Assembly: GCA_902577905.1 (NCBI GenBank)
Contig: CACHAQ010000003.1
Coordinates: 44,511 to 108,510 of the forward strand
DNA from: an uncultured Alphaproteobacteria bacterium
GTDB lineage: Bacteria; Pseudomonadota; Alphaproteobacteria; HIMB59; GCA-002718135
Direction: 5' to 3'
Length of the DNA stretch: 64,000 nucleotides
Shown: positions 62,422 through 64,000 of the stretch, piece after piece
Layout of the letters: each line of letters starts with the position of its first letter
How positions within the stretch are numbered: position 1 is the stretch's first letter
Program-made: the position numbers and the translations under genes
Notes under the pieces: generated by a model
What the model saw: only the letters and a program-made list of their open reading frames with translations
Told to the model about the DNA's origin: nothing
Databases searched by the model: none

Positions 62422-63858
62422 ATGTCATTAAATTTTTATAGACGAGTAGCGTTTGGCCTGTCGCCAAATGAAAAACCAGATAAAGATCCTCTTAATTGGG
62501 CAATAAATCAATTAGATAGAATACCTGATCTCTTGTGGCCTGGAACAATCCCAACAGAAAAAGATTTAAGAAAAAAATATGGTGAATGGGTGTACGGAGA
62601 TAGAGAAGTTTTAAGAAAAAAATTTAAAAATGATAAACATGCGTATAGAAAAGCAAAAGATGAATTAAGAATAAAAACTGGTGAAAGATATTATGAATTA
62701 AATGAACATGCTATTCGTCATTTTCAAACAAAGTATTCCAAACAACCGGTTTTCGAGCGTTTCTGGCTTTTTTGGGGAAATCATTTTGCAATAAGTGAAA
62801 AAGATTTTCTAGCAGAGTTTAGTACCGGACCTTATCAACGTGAAATTATTAGACCTAACATGGTTAAAACTTTTGAAGAAATGGTTCAGTCAGTTACGAC
62901 TTCATGGTGTATGATTCACCACCTTGATAATTCAGAATCTTTTGGTCCTAATTCTAAAAAAGGAATGGAGTGGGGAGAAACTATAAATGAAAATCATGCA
63001 AGAGAATTATTAGAGTTACATACAGTATCTCCAAATGCTGGATACACACAGGAAGATGTGATTCAATTAGCCTATATCATGACAGGTTGGGCTCACAAAT
63101 GGGATAGAAAAAATTTAGAAACCGGCGATATATGGTTTGATCAAGAAATGCATCAAAAAGGAGATAAAATTGTTTTAGGAGTTAAATATAAAAATGACGC
63201 AAAAAGAGAACTTGCTAAAGTAATTCATGATTTGGCAACACACCCAATCTGCATAAAATTTGTTTCAACAAAATTGTGTAGGCATTTTATTACAGATGAA
63301 CCAACAGATGAAATGATAAACACAGTAATAGAAGCATGGAACAAATCCAATGGAAACTTAATTGAAATTCACAAAGCAGTTATAACTCAAGCTTATAAGT
63401 ATAATGAGATTACACATAAATTTCATCCACCTGAAATATGGTTAATGCAATTATCTAGAATGTTTGATTTAAATATTCCGCTTTCTTTTGAAAAAATGAA
63501 TTATACTTTTAAATCTAAGCCAAATAACAGACAAAGACAATTATCCTGGATACTTAGAGAAATAGGCCATTCACCTTATCGTGCCAAACAACCTAATGGT
63601 TGGAGTGATTTGGAGGTAGATTGGGTGTCACCAGAATTATTATTACGCCGCTTTTGGTTCGCTTCAGTTGAACTGCCAATGCTTGTTAAATCTGGGAACA
63701 GATCCCATGATTTTATTTTAGCTTGTCTTAAAAATAATTTCGAAGATCATGAAAATATGGCGTCTCTTATTGATAATTTTAGATTTGGCACATCAGATTA
63801 TGATTTAGGACAAAAGTATGGAGTTATTTGTAATTTGCCAGGAGTATTAAAAATATGA
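62422..63858 (+). CDS. DUF1800 domain-containing protein
   Basis: FYRRVAFGLSPNE; FWLFWGNHFAIS; NENHARELLELHTVSPNAGYTQEDVIQLAYIMTGW; downstream DUF1501 partner. Confidence 0.93.
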   Translation: MSLNFYRRVAFGLSPNEKPDKDPLNWAINQLDRIPDLLWPGTIPTEKDLRKKYGEWVYGDREVLRKKFKNDKHAYRKAKDELRIKTGERYYELNEHAIRHFQTKYSKQPVFERFWLFWGNHFAISEKDFLAEFSTGPYQREIIRPNMVKTFEEMVQSVTTSWCMIHHLDNSESFGPNSKKGMEWGETINENHARELLELHTVSPNAGYTQEDVIQLAYIMTGWAHKWDRKNLETGDIWFDQEMHQKGDKIVLGVKYKNDAKRELAKVIHDLATHPICIKFVSTKLCRHFITDEPTDEMINTVIEAWNKSNGNLIEIHKAVITQAYKYNEITHKFHPPEIWLMQLSRMFDLNIPLSFEKMNYTFKSKPNNRQRQLSWILREIGHSPYRAKQPNGWSDLEVDWVSPELLLRRFWFASVELPMLVKSGNRSHDFILACLKNNFEDHENMASLIDNFRFGTSDYDLGQKYGVICNLPGVLKI

Positions 63859-64000
63859 ACTGCACAAGAAGAAATTTTTTAATTGGAGGATCAACAACAT
63901 TATTTCTGTCTGGCTATTTTCCAAAAATAAGTTTTGCTTCAATGCAGAAAAAAAATCTAATTATTATATCACTTCGCGGAGGAATGGATGGTTTAACAGC
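63855..64000 (+). CDS. DUF1501 family protein, Tat-like signal (3' end truncated by window)
   Basis: MNCTRRNFLIGGSTTLFLSGYFPKISFASMQKKNLIIISLRGGMDGLT; ATGA overlap with DUF1800. Confidence 0.85.
   Translation, partial: MNCTRRNFLIGGSTTLFLSGYFPKISFASMQKKNLIIISLRGGMDGLT

Overview
The window is a compact, AT-rich bacterial chromosome segment. It is almost certainly from a streamlined alphaproteobacterium, probably marine and SAR11-like in style; this rests on gene content and order (rho-mnmE-mnmG-rsmG-parA-parB, maf-aroE-coaE-dnaQ-Tim44, hrcA-grpE-dnaK-dnaJ-dapB, DUF3576-leuS-lptE-holA). I see about 70 protein genes, mostly housekeeping: replication/partition, tRNA modification, histidine and folate biosynthesis, heat shock, envelope lipoproteins, pyruvate carboxylase, upp plus a BMP-type nucleoside/purine ABC importer, KatG, hemB, thrS, cysS, and a DUF1800/DUF1501 pair at the right edge. 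I found no rRNA, tRNA, CRISPR array or integrated mobile element. Main points for a second look: (1) a likely replication origin in the AT-rich divergent rho/maf gap, with two perfect parS cores (TTTCACGTGAAA) 2.5-3 kb away in mnmE/mnmG; (2) a lone T4-type lysozyme with an apparently intact Glu/Asp/Thr triad inside the dnaQ-Tim44-Smr housekeeping cluster; (3) overlapping, mutually exclusive hairpins in the porin 5' UTR; (4) start codons embedded in inverted repeats at upp and at the nucleoside ABC ATPase; (5) an RpoH-type promoter at dnaK and possibly hslV; (6) convergent genes that overlap or abut at 8 of 9 junctions; (7) a tandem PAP2-PAP2 fusion next to a GT39 gene; (8) divergent rsmI/lppC starts overlapping by up to 62 nt. 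No wholly new multi-gene system is evident. All family calls are by eye from motifs; no database search was run.
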